This document shows, piece by piece, positions 10,562 through 23,452 of a stretch of DNA of 64,000 bases. The notes beneath the pieces are model-generated. The model saw only the letters and a program-made list of their open reading frames with translations. It was not told the DNA's origin and did no database searches. The stretch is from Brachypodium distachyon (lineage: Eukaryota > Streptophyta > Magnoliopsida > Poales > Poaceae). Position 1 is the stretch's first letter; each line of letters begins with the position of its first letter. The stretch lies in the NCBI RefSeq assembly GCF_000005505.3, contig NC_016133.3:39583237-39647236 (forward strand), given 5' to 3'. The translations under genes were made by a program, and so were the position numbers.

Positions 10562-13500
10562 CTAGTTTCTGGCGTCTTCGGCCGGGGGCTCCTTGGACGG
10601 CTCGGGGTCCGGCTTCCGCTGCATCCGCTCGACCACCTCGTCGACGAACCCGCACACCGCTTGGGTGTGCGTGGGCTCGTCCTCGCTGTCCGACCAAGCG
10701 TCCAGTAGGGACTCGAAGGGAAACTCTGGGTCCCGGAGATGTATCCTCGGGAGGATTGTCCCGGCAACCTCCCGGGCGCAGTTGGCGACTTCGTTGGCGC
10801 CATATTGGGCGATCCAGATGTCGAGCGCCCCAAGCTTCCCCACCAAGTCAGAGAAGAAGAGGATCAACGTCGAGATATCCGTGCCGTCCACCTCCCCCGC
10901 CTACAGTTCGAACTTGGGCAGCAGATCGCGCAGCGCCTAGGCAATATTGAGCAGCTTATCGGTCTCGATCTTCCGCTGACCGATCAGCGTGCCGTGGTGA
11001 AGCCGAGCGTTGACGGTAGCCTCCTTGGCCTTGCTGAGGCGGCCCGCCAGCTTCACGAGCTCTGCGCCCTTGGCCGCGTTGTCCTCGCCGGCCTTGGCGA
11101 GCTCCTCCCGAACAGCGGCCAGTCCGGTCTCGAGCCTGGCCGCTCTGTCCTTGACGGATACAAGCTGGATCTCATGCCGGGCCGCTGCTCCCGCCGCGTC
11201 CTCGGTGGCCTTAATCTGCGCCTCCGGCTTGACGCGAAGGCCCTGAATCTCGCCGCGATAGTTAGCGATCAGGTCGGTCTTCTCGTCCAGCCGGGCCTGG
11301 GCCACCGCAAGCACCCCGGCATGCTCCTTCTTGGTCGCCTCAAGGGTCGCCGCCAACGAGTCCAGCTCCCCCTGAAGCTTCGTGCGCTGGGCCTCCAGCT
11401 GCCGGTGGAGCTCGGCCTCCGGGACGACCGGTTCCTCGGCGTCCTCTATAGCTTGCCGGGCAAGACGCGCCTCCTCCCTGGCGAGGCGCGTCTCCTCGCG
11501 CAGCCGGGAGAGCTCTTGTCGTTCCCTCTCCACGGCTTCCCGCACCTCGCCAAGTTGACTTTTGGCAACGGCGTGGTGCTCCCTCACTTCGTTGAAAGAG
11601 GTGACAAAGGCTTGCTGTTGGTCCCAGACGGCGTCCAGGAACCGGTGCCCCCGCTCGAAGATGCTGTGGATCCCAAGTGATAGGATTCCAAGCTAGCCCG
11701 GCAAGGGTGCCGAGGTCGGTGTTGGGGAGGGCAGCCGAGGACGACGAAGCTCCCGCTGCCGTTGTAGGGCTGTGTGGGGGGTCGCCCGCCTGCTCCGGGG
11801 GATCCTGTCGTCCTTCCCCGGCAGCTTCCCCTTCACCCGCGCCCGGGGACCCCAGGGCTGGAGAAGCCTCCCTAGCCCCGGCAGGAGCCGTTCCTTGTTG
11901 GGCGACGGGCGAGCCCGCGCCAGCCGCGCCCGCGGCTGCAGGCGCATCACCGAGCGCCGTCCCGGTGGTGGCAGTGGCCGTCGCTGCCGCTGTCGCCGAC
12001 GCGGCAGGGCTTGATGCGAGAGCCAGTTCCGGCTCCTCCGCCGCCCCCGCGATCTTGACGACAAGGTCGAGATCAACCACGGTAGCGCCCGCTCCTGATG
12101 CGGGTGTGATCTTGTACAACAATAAGAAGCGTGAGGATCGATAAGTAAGAGAGCTATCGGAAGCGGACAAGAGTGGCCGGGGCGGTTACCCTGCACGGCA
12201 GATGGACTTGCCAGGGGGGCCTCCCCCGCCTCACCTGTGCCAGCGGGAGTCTCTAAAAGGCTTGCCGCGGGCGAGCTGCCACTTGCTGAAGAAGAAGGCA
12301 TGTTTATATGATTAACTAATAACTGAAAAAATGCAGCAAAGGAGAAGCAAAGGAGCCGAACCAGTTGCCGGCCCCGCCCCCGTAAGGGCTGGGTCGTCGG
12401 TGGACGCGGTGACGGCGCCGCTAGCCCCTGTGACGGTCGTGTCAGCGGCACCGCCGGCGTCTGCACGCGCCCTCTTGCTCGGCGTAGCGGGCGGGGAGTC
12501 GCTCCTCCCCCTTTTACTGGCACCCGCCGGCGACTTGGACCTCGGAGGGTTGCGCCGGAGCGCGAAGCCCCGGGAGACCTCCCGAGCGGGCGGCACCGTA
12601 GGTGCCCGCTAGGTCGTCGCGTCCCGAGGCGTCGCGGGAGACAGTGGCAAAGCCGCCGCAGAATCAGGGGCCGACCCCGGGGAGGCTGCCGGCGCACCCC
12701 CGGCGGTTGCTGCTGTGAGGCCGTTGCTAGGTCGCTAGTGGCCCCCGTCGAGGCACCGGCAGGTGCCACCGGAGCAGCCGCCGTCGCGGTGCGGGCGGCC
12801 GCTGCTAGGGCGGGTGTCGCCGTTGTGACTCCGGCGACCCCCGCGGGCGCGGGTGCTGCCAAAGTACCGATGGGCGCCCCTGAAGCGGCTGCCGCCACGG
12901 GGCTGGCGGCCGCTGCTGGGGTGGATGTCGTCGTCGAGGGGGTAGCCGCGGCCGCTGCGAACGTCCTTGATCTCCGCACGATCAGGGGCGCGTTGTCGCT
13001 GTCCTCGTCGTCCTCGTCCACGGGGACGACTTCCGGGGACGCTGCAGCCTGGCCCGCCTCGTCATCCAGCGACTGGAGGGAGGGCTAGCTAGTCTCCGAC
13101 TCGCCCCCGCTCCCCTCGAGCACTTGCTTCCCGCGAAGTGCTGGCAGGGGAGCACGTGGGATCCGAGTGGGGGTGTCGTCCATCAACCCCCATTCGTTGC
13201 AGGGCAGGAAGGCGGCGACAATATCGTTGAGCGCCGCGACCCGGGCATGGAGGGAGAAGACCCCCGGCAGGAACTTCGTTGATTGGGAGGTTTCGTCGGA
13301 GATTCTCCTCACCCACGTCCTGAGGGCTTCCAAATCCATGCCGTCCTGGTGGAGGCGTTTTCTGTCCCCAGGACCCGTGTACATCCACGCGGGCCGGGAG
13401 CGCAGTTGGAGCGGCGCGATATGCCGGTTGACGAAGGTGCGCGCCACGTCCACGTCGGTGAGCCCCGCTAGCCGCAGCGCCTTGATCTTCTCCATGATGG

Positions 13501-14190
13501 GGAGGAGATCAGCGTCGCGGTGGTACTTGTCCTGCCAGCCGCCGTGGGGTTGCGGCAGCTCCGTGGGCGAGAGGATGAACTCTTGGGGGTCTTCCACTCG
13601 GACCCAGCACCAGTCGCCCTGCCACTCCTTCTCAATCTTCTTCCCCGACCGGACGATGAACTCGGACTTCATCTGGTCGCGGGCGCAGAACAACACCCCC
13701 GACGACATCGCCTTCGCGTTGTCAATCTGGGGGTAGAAATAGTGGCGGAAGAGCGCTACCGACGGCATCACCCCCACGAACGCTTTGCAGAGGAAATGGA
13801 AGGTGGCAAGAAGAAACAACGATGTGGGTGGAGCTGCGCCACCCACAGCTGGTATGACTCCATCAGTGCGTGGAGGAACAGCGAGAACGGCGGCACCAGC
13901 CCGGTGAGGAGAAAGCGCGCGGACACCCGGAAGTCATTGTCCTGGTGCTCGGCGCCAGCCGGGAAGATCAGGGTCTCCCCGTGCTCGTTGAACTTGGAGG
14001 CGACGGCATGCCGGACTTTGTCTAGCGCCTCGCCGTTTTAGCCAGGCCGGTAGAAGGCGAGCGTGGCTCGCATCTCCCACTTCTTCTGGACTTTGGCGGC
14101 GGCCGCCTTGGTTGCCGCCTCGCTCTTGCTGGCCGCCGCTCTCTTCGAGACCTGCACCTCTTTTCCCTTCCTGGTGGTGGGGGGCGCCAT
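10562..14190 (-). pseudogene. A1 antisense gene: PF04195-type domain, Ala/Pro linker, coiled coil
   Basis: The start codon is at 14188-14190 (MAPPTTRKGK). A basic N-terminus is followed by the PF04195-like domain (to about 13085) with NEHGET, AFVGVMPSVALFRHYFYP, DWCWVR and WMYTGPGDR motifs. Next come a DEDDEDSDNAP acidic run, a long Ala/Pro/Thr linker, a basic SKRGRSDSP...SKRARADA stretch that looks like a nuclear localisation signal, and a VVDLDLVVKI stretch. A coiled coil of about 215 residues (11587-10937) and a conserved tail (10891-10562) complete it. Lesions include a Tyr-to-stop TAA near 14040 and frameshifts near 13830, in the linker and near 10930. Introns are expected between linker and coiled coil by comparison with A2. 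Function is unknown. Confidence 0.72.
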
Positions 14191-14301
14191 GGGAGACGAA
14201 GGTGGAAGCTAGCAAGAACACTTGGGTACGTGATGCAAAGGAGGATGAAGGCGAAGGCTATGGGGAATAGAATGCTTTCCCCTTTTGGGCAGCGGAAAAA
14301 T

Positions 14302-14308
14302 CTTTATA
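14302..14308 (-). promoter_or_regulatory. TATA box of the A1 antisense gene
   Basis: TATAAAG on the minus strand lies about 112 bp before the antisense ATG. A2 has TATAAAG at 24729-24735, about 110 bp before its start; A3 has CATAAAG at the same place (37048-37054). The motif sits in a block conserved in all three copies, inside the element and outside the LTR. Confidence 0.6.
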
Positions 14309-14584
14309 ACACCCGGCCGTTTGGTAACGGCCGATTCCGTACCCTACGGGTGCGCGGGGATAACTCCTAATCACAAGGAGTAATGCGCGGAGTGGCCTTA
14401 ACTTCCCCGTTTAAAGGGGGAGTTAGGGCGGAAATCACGCGCCCACTACTCCATCTATAACGGCGTGGTACTAGGGGCAGCGAAGGGATGCGGGCCCAAG
14501 GCTAATCGGGGCCCACGCGTCGGTTGGGGGCGTAGCCCGGCAACCGACCTGGGGAAGGCTCGTCCGGGAACAGGTGATGCCGGC

Positions 14585-14601
14585 CCATGCCCGGGGGCTA
14601 C
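14585..14601 (+). other. Polypurine tract of A1
   Basis: GCCCGGGGGCTAC immediately precedes the TGTCG of the 3' LTR, fixing A1's orientation. Confidence 0.72.
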
Positions 14602-15595
14602 TGTCGCACCAGTGGCTCCCGGGGTACCACCATTGCGCAACGCGTGGGCCCCGGCTCCGAGTTCCCAAGAGTATTCCGTCCCGGGCAGCAGCCATGAGCT
14701 GCCCGGCAAGCTACCAGCCCGGAAGGGCTAGCGGGGCTTCGGGGATATTCCCAGCTGGACACCTCCCGAGAAGCCTCTTCCTGGGAGGGGGGTTCCCGGG
14801 TGTGTTTGGCCTAGGCGCTTCTCGGGGTGCGACTTGCCGGGAGGGGAGTTCTCAGGTGCAGGCTTCCGCCACAAGGCTGGGGCCCAACGGACAGAGCAAC
14901 GGCGCCGCGCGGGCGCGTGGCGGGCGTCGGATGCGCAGTCTCACCAGGGCGAGGAGTGAGGTGCACGGCGCATTAAATGAGCCGACAGGAGGGGTGTTAC
15001 CCATCTAAATCAGGTGAACAGTGGCTGTCCAGTCCTACCTTTAGGGTTTTAGACCCCTAGCAGCGGAGGTGGCGTCCATGCATGCCACCAGCTACCCGAG
15101 GGGGAGTGGCATGTCTCCCTGGTCGACACTTGTAGTGCATGCACCGCGGCACCTATGGTATCCCCTTCAGTATAAAAGGAGGACTCCCGCCAACGGTCAA
15201 AGGGTTGGATGATTGAACGGTTCCACACTTGTCCTACAGTTGGCGTCGAACTTATAGTTAGCCATTAGGAGTAGCCTAAAACAGCAAAGGGCACTCAGCC
15301 AAAAAGAGAGAACACCCGGGGACCCTCCCCCCGGCAATGTGTAAACACCTAATTTATAATCAATATCAGTTCAGACAGGCAGGACGTAGGGTTTTACACC
15401 TCCGGGTGGCCCGAACCTGGATAAAAACGTGTGTGCATGTGTCCTTAGCTTGCATGCATCTGGGGTAAGTTACTTTGCAGGTTGCGAAGGCCATCGGCCA
15501 CGCCAGCGATCACTGGAGTGATCCCCGACGCCCCTGCCGAACCTAAAAGGGGACGTGACCGCACGCCCCCGGTGTTGGAGCCCCGTGCGACGACA
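14602..15595 (+). repeat. A1 3' LTR (994 bp)
   Basis: It starts TGTCGCACCAGTGG and ends GCGACGACA. TATA box at 15171-15177. It is followed by GGCTA (15596-15600), the retained copy of the target duplication; the other copy was lost with the 5' half. Confidence 0.85.
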
Positions 15596-18500
15596 GGCTA
15601 TTTGCATAAAAGTATCATTATTCAATCCTATCATTTTTAAACAAATAGTTTTGATTTTATTGGACACGGGGTAGAAACACTCATGCTCCTATTAACCTAG
15701 GCACATTGAGTAGATACATCAATGCTCCTACTCAGTTCAAACCATTCATTTTATTAGGAAATTGGAATGAGTGAGACCTTCCTTACAGCCCCAATATCTA
15801 GTTGCTCATAATTGTTCGTAACCGGGGACATGGCTAAGTACTTAGTTTGACACTCTCAAGAGTTGGTACACTTTACTCACAAGAAATCGACGTGTTAATC
15901 CCTTGCTGTCCTCAGGATAGAGTAGCAACGACATCGATTACAGGAATTTTCAGAACATATTCCCCAAACCACCTGAGGGACGCGTTCCAACCTACACTGC
16001 TACATACCGATGTCATCTTGGATCCAGGTTCATATTTCTTACGTCCATCCTAGCAGAGCCCATAATACCATGTGGTTGTACTGGAAGCTACTAAACAGGA
16101 AACTAGTCCAGTCTCTGGTTACCCCGAGTGGCATTCCTTAGTTGCAATGCAGGCGCTCCCATAGAAATGGCGAGACGACTCATAGAAATGGACCCATGGA
16201 AATAGACCTGACGTCGCATATATCTCCAATTCCTCAAAGCAGCCCACCCAAGATGGTTCATTGAATTACTTGTTTTGCCATACACGAGGAAAACCATATT
16301 GTAATTCAATAGTACCTAACTACTTTTAGGCTATCCTAGGCATAGATCTAAGAGGTAGGAACAAGGTTTGGGTTCTATCGGAGTTGAAACGGAATTGATT
16401 TGGTAACCTATGGGCTGTTAACAGATACAATTTTCTAGGGTCATGGGCTATGGTAGATGAACTTAAAAAGGTGCACAAAGTGGTCCAGAATCAAGAGTTG
16501 GGTTTATTCTTGGCAACACAGAAAGAAAGAACTGGTTTAGAACTAGAGATCAATAGATATGCCTCTTGGAAGGTAGCTAAACAGTAATCAGACTGCAGCA
16601 GATACAATTTTCAACTGAAAATACACTATTGATTATGAACTGGAACAAGGTGAACAAATTAGAATGGTGTGAGGAGAGTGATCTATTCTTTGTATTCCAG
16701 AAGGAATTGGCTTAATAGGACAGACAGATAAAAAGATATGAGCTTGCAAAGACGGCTACTCAGATTCAGACAGAACAAAGATACTAACTTCTACTGAGAA
16801 GGTACTGGTGCTAGAGAGCTCTAATGACAGAAAACTAATAGGATGAAACAAAGGTCATATTGTACTATTCGATTTTACACTAGTTTCATCCAAAACGGAT
16901 ACGTGATACACGAACTGATGACAGAACAACAAGGCTAATCTATAAGAAAGTTTCTGAATTCATGGCAGAGAAACGGCCAAGCATGGGAGGCTGCTGAAGG
17001 TTCAGTTTTGCAACGACGATGCATGTGGATGAACTTGGAAAGGTGTTAAAATAGGTCTAGGATGTAGATTTGGATTTGATCTTGACATGACAGAAAGAAT
17101 CATCTAATTTGAAGTAATGGTTCAAAAGATATAGGCTCCGGAAGAAATCTAACCGATGTGACAGTGTTAACAGATACGACTTCTGATTGAAGATGCACTT
17201 AAGTAGATGAATCCTAACTTGTGCAACAAGTACACTAATGCGTAGAACAGGATCTAGTTAAGCAACTACAGAAGGTTTGGAACCAAACGGATTAATGGAA
17301 CAACTTATACGAATTTCGAAAGATGGCTAATCCAGAAACAACATGCTGTGAATAGCAATTTCCAACAAAGATGCACTACAAAAGATCATGGATACGGGGT
17401 ATACAAAGTGATCTAGTCGATTGGGATAAACGTTATCTAACTATAACAGAAAGAATTGGCTTAATCTAATCTACGAGTCAACAGATATGAGTCTCGGAAA
17501 GTGGCTAATCGAAACTGTTCGCTGCTGAAAAGGTTGCAGTTTTCTGCCGCGGCAGAGAATCGGCAGAGGAAGGGGATCTTACCGACAACGTGCGAGGAGG
17601 AAGGCAGCGACAGGAACGGTGTAGAGGTGGTTGCCGGGCTTGGGGAGGAGGCGGGGGTCGAAGAGGGCTGCGTCATGCAATCTACGAAGCTCTATAGGAA
17701 AAACTCTCCATAGGAAAACGGGGGAGGATGGCCAAAGGTTCGAAGTGACGCGCTCGGAATCGTCCTTTATAGGCCGAGGAGGGAGATCGGGCGCGGTATG
17801 CCACCGAGCGGCATTAGGGCGCCGGTCACGGTGATTGAAGAAAGTGGGGCGTGATTTGGGGGGGATTGAGGAGGGGATTAGGGAGAGGAAGTGCTGGGGA
17901 TTCCATTCAGTGAACCTGGACGGAGTTTGGGGCGAGGGGGCGCGGTCGGCGGCAGAGATTGCGGCGGCCATGGAGCTGTGTCTGCGTGGTCTGCACCTGG
18001 ACGCGAGGAGGAAGACAACACGTGCTCTCGTGCAGGTGGGCTGGGCCAGTTCGGCCAGGGAATGGGCCAGAGGGGGAGGCTTCAGCTGGAACTGGGCCAA
18101 GGGCAAAAAAAAAAAGGTGCGGCTGGGCTGGGCTAGGGAAGAGAGGTCAAGGCCCAGGAGTAAAAAGAAAGGGAAAAAGAAATAAAACCAGGTGGACTGG
18201 GCTAGGCGCTGCGGGAGATGGGCCAGCCCAGTTGGGTCGGTCCAATCTTTTATTTTCTTTTCTTTTTTCTGATTTCATCTATATCTTTTGATTTCTAATT
18301 TCAAATAAGTCCAAATAAACTCCAGAAAATTTGTAAATTCAAATTCTCCAAAGTGTGAGCTTTTGGGACTTGAATCCTTTCAAAATAAAATAACTAAAAA
18401 TACTTTTGCTTATATAAATGTCATTATGGCTTTATAAGTAATAAATAAAATAGGTTTTGAAATCTATTATGAAACTTTTGTTTCATAAATTAGTTTAACC

Positions 18501-19254
18501 TCCAATAAAATATTGGGTTGGCATACTTTGCACTAAAACCCTTCCTTAGCTAAACACCCAAATAGCTTTATAACACCAAATCACAAACCATGTAAACCAT
18601 CGCAGATGTTTCCAACTATATATATATTTGGGAAGTCACGTTATCCGACTCTCAACGACGGAATAAATGTTGGGATAACATTTGCACATGAGGATGTCAC
18701 GTTATCCTCTTCTCGAATATTTGATAACTTCTTCTCAAAAACAAAATTAACATGTCAAAATAAAAATCGAGAAACATAGGTGCATCTTTAAATATGCTTC
18801 CAACCTTATAACTAGGAAAGTCATATTATTCCCTCTCTTTAACATTTAAGTAGATGTTGGAATCATTTCTAATTGATTCAAATATTCTAACGATGATCTC
18901 AAATGGTCATGGCATCCAAATTGGAAACTTAGTGTGTTAAGAAATCCTTCAAAAAAGAAAATAGGATTTATTAAGATGCGAATAATAGTCCAGACAAAAT
19001 CATAATATGCAAATGGTTCCAAATAAAATACTGTGAACTTACATAAATGTCCCAACCATGTTGTATAATTTGGATAGTCATATTAATCCTCTCTTTTGTT
19101 GAATATTCAAACATGGTGTGGAAAAATTTAAATAAGTCCTAAAATTTTCAAATCCTTCAGAAATTCACAACCAAAATATTTCCAAAGCCAATATTTTAAT
19201 TAAAATAATTATTTTATTTAACATTCCAGAATTGGAAAATTCTAGGATGTTACA
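15596..19254 (-). mobile_element. D1: AT-rich TGTAACATCC element, truncated by A1
   Basis: Read on the minus strand it begins TGTAACATCCTAGAATTT at 19254 and is cut at 15596 by A1. About 700 bp of AT-rich sequence is followed by a GC-rich block (about 17550-18250) and then a long moderately AT-rich part that matches D3 in reverse orientation (for example 15700-15900 against 50630-50900). No conserved coding frame is seen. It is either a solo LTR of a long-LTR family or a non-coding element. It follows D2 sequence, with TATGC beside its head as the likely target site. Confidence 0.6.
18600..19130 (-). repeat. Degenerate tandem repeats in the head of D1
   Basis: Three degenerate units of about 190-250 bp start near 18605, 18793 and 19043. 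Each contains a TTCCAAC or CCCAACC motif, a run of ATs and then GTCA(C/T)(A/G)TTA(T/A)..CCTCTCTT-like sequence. They look like old duplications. Confidence 0.4.
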
Positions 19255-20780
19255 TATGCACTCTGGGTCAACTGACACTCACATAGCATCCCTTTTCCCT
19301 GACTCATTCTGTGGAACCTTCCATCGAGTCAAAGCAGTTTTGGGGTTTATGAAAACAAAACTTGAAGATCTCCACTTCTGTTGACTTAATGAGTCGAAGT
19401 CGCCTGTAACCAGGGGCATGGCTAATCAATTAGATCGACACTCTCGAGAGGTTTGTACACTTTACCCACTTGACACAATCAGTCCAGAGTGTTGCCTGAC
19501 AACAAGCGCTCAAGATGAACCATCTACGGCTGCTAAGAATACAGTTTTGCAACGACGATGCAGTGCTCAAGATGAACCATCTACGGCTTTTATCTACAGA
19601 GAATATATAGAGAAACATACACTCTACAAAATGGTGAACCCTAGAGCACATCATGGTCAGCAGTTTGATAGCAATCCATGCCTAAACAGGGCAAACCTAA
19701 GAACAAGGAAGAAGAACATGTTCATACCCAAATCTCTCTTGAGATGTCGACGAATTGAGGGCTAGGGGACGAAGAAGAATAGTTGGACGAGGTTCACGGC
19801 GTCGCGGGGAGTCCAACAGTGTGAACGGCGAGCTTCGGAGTGGTCTCCAGCGGCGGCGCGTCATGGTTCCGGCGACGGCGGCCTTGGTCGTCGACGTCGG
19901 GGGTCCTTCGGCGTGCTTCGGCTTTGCTGCAGGGCCGTCGGAGCTTCGCGGTGGTGGCTTGGCGAATTAGGCGGCGGTTCTCCGGCGATTGCTCGCCGAA
20001 GTTGGGCGGCGGCGGCGGCGGTTTGGGCGCAGGGAGGGAGAGAGCGTGGGCGCGGGCGGGTGCGGGCGAGAGCGTGCGAGAGAGGGGTGCGGGGGCGCTT
20101 TATAGGGCTCGGGGGCGCATGGGCGAGGTGGCCGGCGATTTCGCGCGGGGTGGAGGTCGTGGCGCCGGCGGAGTTGAGCCGGAGGTAGGGGATGACAGGT
20201 GGGGCCCGCCTGTAGGTGAAAGAGAAGAGAGAGAACAGAGGAAGAAAGAAGGTCGGTCGTTGGATCTGAGATGGACAGCTAGGATTAGAAGATACCCCTT
20301 CAGGGTTTTAAGTGAAAGCGTATTTCGCTGAGAATACGCTTTCCTGTGGGGAAAGCGTATTTTCAGAGAAAAAGGAAAAGAATAAAAGAAAAATACTTTT
20401 CAGGATCTATAATTCACCCGAAAATCCATTTAAATCATTTAAAATATCAAATGGTTCCAAAAAATGCCCAAAAATTCTGTAAAATAATATATTTCATCTA
20501 GAGTCCAGGAAAATTATTCCCACTCAAAAATAAAATAATAAAAATAGTTTTAATGCCTTTAAGCTTCAAATAAATCCAAATAAAATCCTAGAATGCATTT
20601 TTAAATTCTAGAAAATTGTCAAATAAATTTCTACCAACCTAACACATTCCAAAACACCATTTCAAACACTTTCAATAAAGCATCATAATGAAACTCCAAA
20701 ATTTTAAGATATGATCAAGGTGATATGCATGAGAAATGAAAAGGTGTGAACATCCGAAATTGAAAATTTGGGATGTTACA
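19255..20780 (-). mobile_element. D2: TGTAACATCC element, head portion
   Basis: On the minus strand it begins TGTAACATCCCAAATTTT at 20780. It contains an AT-rich head, a perfect hairpin at 20314-20343, a GC-rich block (19750-20270) and a tail with the CTCTCGAGAG motif (about 19440) also present in D1 and D3. D1 interrupts it at 19254. It is inserted in the RNase H region of C1 and followed by CGTAC. Its remainder was probably removed in the deletion that joined E2 to A1. Confidence 0.6.
20314..20361. repeat. Perfect 11-bp stem hairpin in D2, with a third arm copy
   Basis: GAAAGCGTATT (20314-20324), an 8-nt loop, then AATACGCTTTC (20333-20343) form a perfect stem. A further GAAAGCGTATT follows at 20351-20361. 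No terminator-like T run is attached. Confidence 0.7.
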
Positions 20781-23452
20781 CGTACCCGGGCATCGCGCAG
20801 CATCGTGCTAATGAAGTACACGGGATGCTGCACTAGCCGCTTGCGGGGGGCAGCCGGCATGGGCTGTCCCTCGGGTTCAGGGGCGGAGGTGGTAGTCGGG
20901 GGTTCCTTCAGCTCGCTGGGAGCCCCCGACCCTTCAGTCTCAGCCCCCGAGACTTGCTCTTCCCTCTCGGCAACAAGCACGGAGCTCACTACCTGGTCCA
21001 TTGCTGCCAGGTATAGCAGCAACGGCTCGCCTGGCTTGGGGCGACGAGGACCGGCGGCGACTTCAGGTACTGCGTCAATTCCTGGAACGCCACTTCCGCC
21101 TCGGGAGTCCAATTGATTGGACCCTTCTTCTTCATTACCTTGAAGAAAGGTTGGGCTCGCTCGCCCAGCCTTGAGATGGAATGCCCAAGCGCCGCAACGC
21201 ACTCGTTGAGGCACTGGACATCTCTAACCTTGCAGGGTGCCTCCATCTTCTCGATCGCCTCGATCTTCTGTGGGTTGGCTTCGATTCCCCTTTGAGAGAC
21301 TAGGAAGCCCAGCAAGTGCCCCGAGTCCACACCGAACGTGCACTTCTCGGGGTTAAGCTTGAGCTTGATCCTGCAGAGGTTGTTGAACGTCTCCTGCAGG
21401 TCGCCGACGAGCGAGTCCCTACGCCGCGACTTGACGACGATATCGTCCATGTAGGCCTCGATATTCCGTCGTAGCTGGGGTCCCAGACACTCGCGCAGGG
21501 CACGCGAAATGTCGAGCCCACGTTCTTCAGCCTAAGAGACATGCACGTGTAACAGTAGCAGCCAATCGGGATGATAAACGCTGTTTCCTCCTCGTCTTCG
21601 ACTGCCATCTTAATCTGATCGTAAGACTCACAACCTGCTGTAGAATCTACTATTTGATCGATTCGGGGTACAGGGAAGGGGTCCTTAGGACATGCACGAT
21701 TAAGATCAGTAAAATCTACGCACATGCGCAATTTATTTCCAGCCTTAGGGACTACAACAGGGTTTGCTAACCAAGTGGAGTACAACACTTCCCTGATCTC
21801 TCCGGCATTCTTGAGCTTCTCCACTTTTTGCTGGATGAAGTCTTTGCGTTCGTGTGCTTGCCGACGAACCTTCTGCTTGACGGGCCGCGCGTCTGGCCGC
21901 ACCACCAGCCGATGCTCGATCACCTCCCTGGGGACTCCGGGAAGATCTGACGGCTCCCAAGCGAACACGTCAGAGTTCTCCCGGAGGAAGGCGATGAGGG
22001 CGCTTTCCTATTTGTTGCCGAGGCTCGCACCGATGGAGACGGTGTGTGCCTCGTTGCCGTCATGCAGGGGCACCTTCTTGACCTTGGTGCCCTCCTCCTT
22101 CAGCTTCGCGCCCTTGCTGACGCACGGGCTGGAGCTGCCCCTGGCGTCCGGTCCGGGAGCGGCTCGTGCCATCTTCTGTGCGGGTTGTTCACCCGCAAGT
22201 GGATCCTCGTTCCCGGCAACGTCATAGTCACCGGGATCCGCCACTGCGGAGGTCTTCACGACCTCACCCACGCACCAAGCAGCGTCCTTCAAGTCGCACT
22301 TGATGGAGAGTACACCCTATGTTGACGGCATCTTCATTACGTCACAGGCGCAATGGGTTGCCGCCATGAACTTGATCAGCGCTGGCCGACCAATGATCCC
22401 GTTGTACGGCAACAGGGTGTGAGCTACATCAAAAATGATGTGCTCAATCCGGAACGCTTTCCGGGAACCGAAAGTCACCGGGAGCGTGATTCGCCCCATG
22501 GGTTGCACCATTCCGGGGTTGATCCCCCGGAACGGGTCGGTGAGCTTCATCTGCTCCAGGGGCAGCTGAAGCTTCTCCACCAGCTTGGCGAACAGTAGGT
22601 TGAGGCTTGCCCCACTGTCCACCAGTACCTTGGTCACCGTCACATTGTTTATGATCAGCGACACCACGAGGGGGAGTACCCCTGACCCCAAGGGATGGAT
22701 CGGGTGATCGTCTGAGTTGAAGGTGATGCGACCACCTCAACGGCACATGCGACCACCTCAACGGCTGCTGTGCCTCCACGCTGGGGAGGAGGACGCAGAC
22801 CTCACGCGTAAGCCGCTTCACGACAGCGTGAGATGTGAGAGCGTATGCTCCCCCGTGGATGCAGGCGATGTCGCGACGCTCCTGGAAGCCGGGCTCGTCG
22901 GCGTCGTCGCTGCAGCCATCCTCGCGCTGTTCGGCACGAGGCTTGTCGCGTCCCCGGAGAGGCCGGTCCTTGCCGCCTCGGGCTTGACCACGACCCCCCG
23001 CGGGTTCTCCTTTGTCGCCGCCGGCTGCGCCCCGGTCTGCTCCGTTGCGGGGGTTGTTCGGGCAGTCCCGGGAGAGGTGCTCGATGTCCCCGCAGTTGAA
23101 GTAAGCCCCGGCAGCGCGGCGCTCCTGGGGGCGCTGCTCGCGCTTCTCCATGATGGTCTGGAGAGTATGGCAGTCCTGCGCTTTGTGGATGGCGTTGGTG
23201 TGGATGGGGCAGCGCGGCCACCGCCGGCTTGCTACCCGATGCTCCCGCCGACGCCGCCTTCTTGGTGGGCCTCTAGGGAGCCCTAGCTCTGCGGCAAGCA
23301 CTTGCTTCCCGCCGCGTTTCCGGGAGCCCTTTTTCCCGGAACCCTCGGGTGGGTTTGCCGCTGCCTTGGCGGCAAGCTCGGGCACCAAGCGCCCTTCCTC
23401 GGCAATCACGCACTTGTGCGCGAGAGCGTAGAGATCCCTTGTAGTCCGGATC
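20781..23452 (-). pseudogene. C1 gag C-terminus, protease and RT/first RNase H part
   Basis: Reading leftward: the end of Gag with a CFNCGD-like zinc knuckle (here YFNCGDIEHLSRDC, first Cys changed to Tyr), protease with an intact VLVDSGASLNLL active site (about 22620), a TAG at 22008-22010 in the context AAA TAG GAA, and then RT. RT shows FAWEPSDLPG, RMCVDFTDLNRAC, IDQIVDSTAGC and YMDDIVVKS near 21448. It runs into the first RNase H-like segment ([31 protein letters not shown]) and stops at DARVR where D2 is inserted. Frameshifts lie near 22300, between 21620 and 21450, and near 21040. A2 cuts the gag at 23452. Confidence 0.75.

Larger units (their letters stand above)
7995..15595 (+). mobile_element. 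A1: 5'-truncated Tat-type element
   Basis: It contains the end of integrase, the GC-rich spacer with tandem hairpins, the antisense gene (minus strand), purine tract and 3' LTR. The 5' LTR, gag and most of pol are deleted at the junction near 7995. The 3' LTR is followed by GGCTA and then D1 sequence, which places A1 inside D1. Confidence 0.8.

Noticed and set aside
11340..13021. Long Ala/Pro/Arg-rich ORFs on both strands
   Set aside because: Only short parts match the A antisense linker frame; the rest are GC-rich out-of-frame readings that differ between copies.
17579..18291. ORFs of 110-175 codons in the GC-rich block of D1
   Set aside because: They are low-complexity and overlapping on both strands, and no counterpart occurs in D2 or D3.
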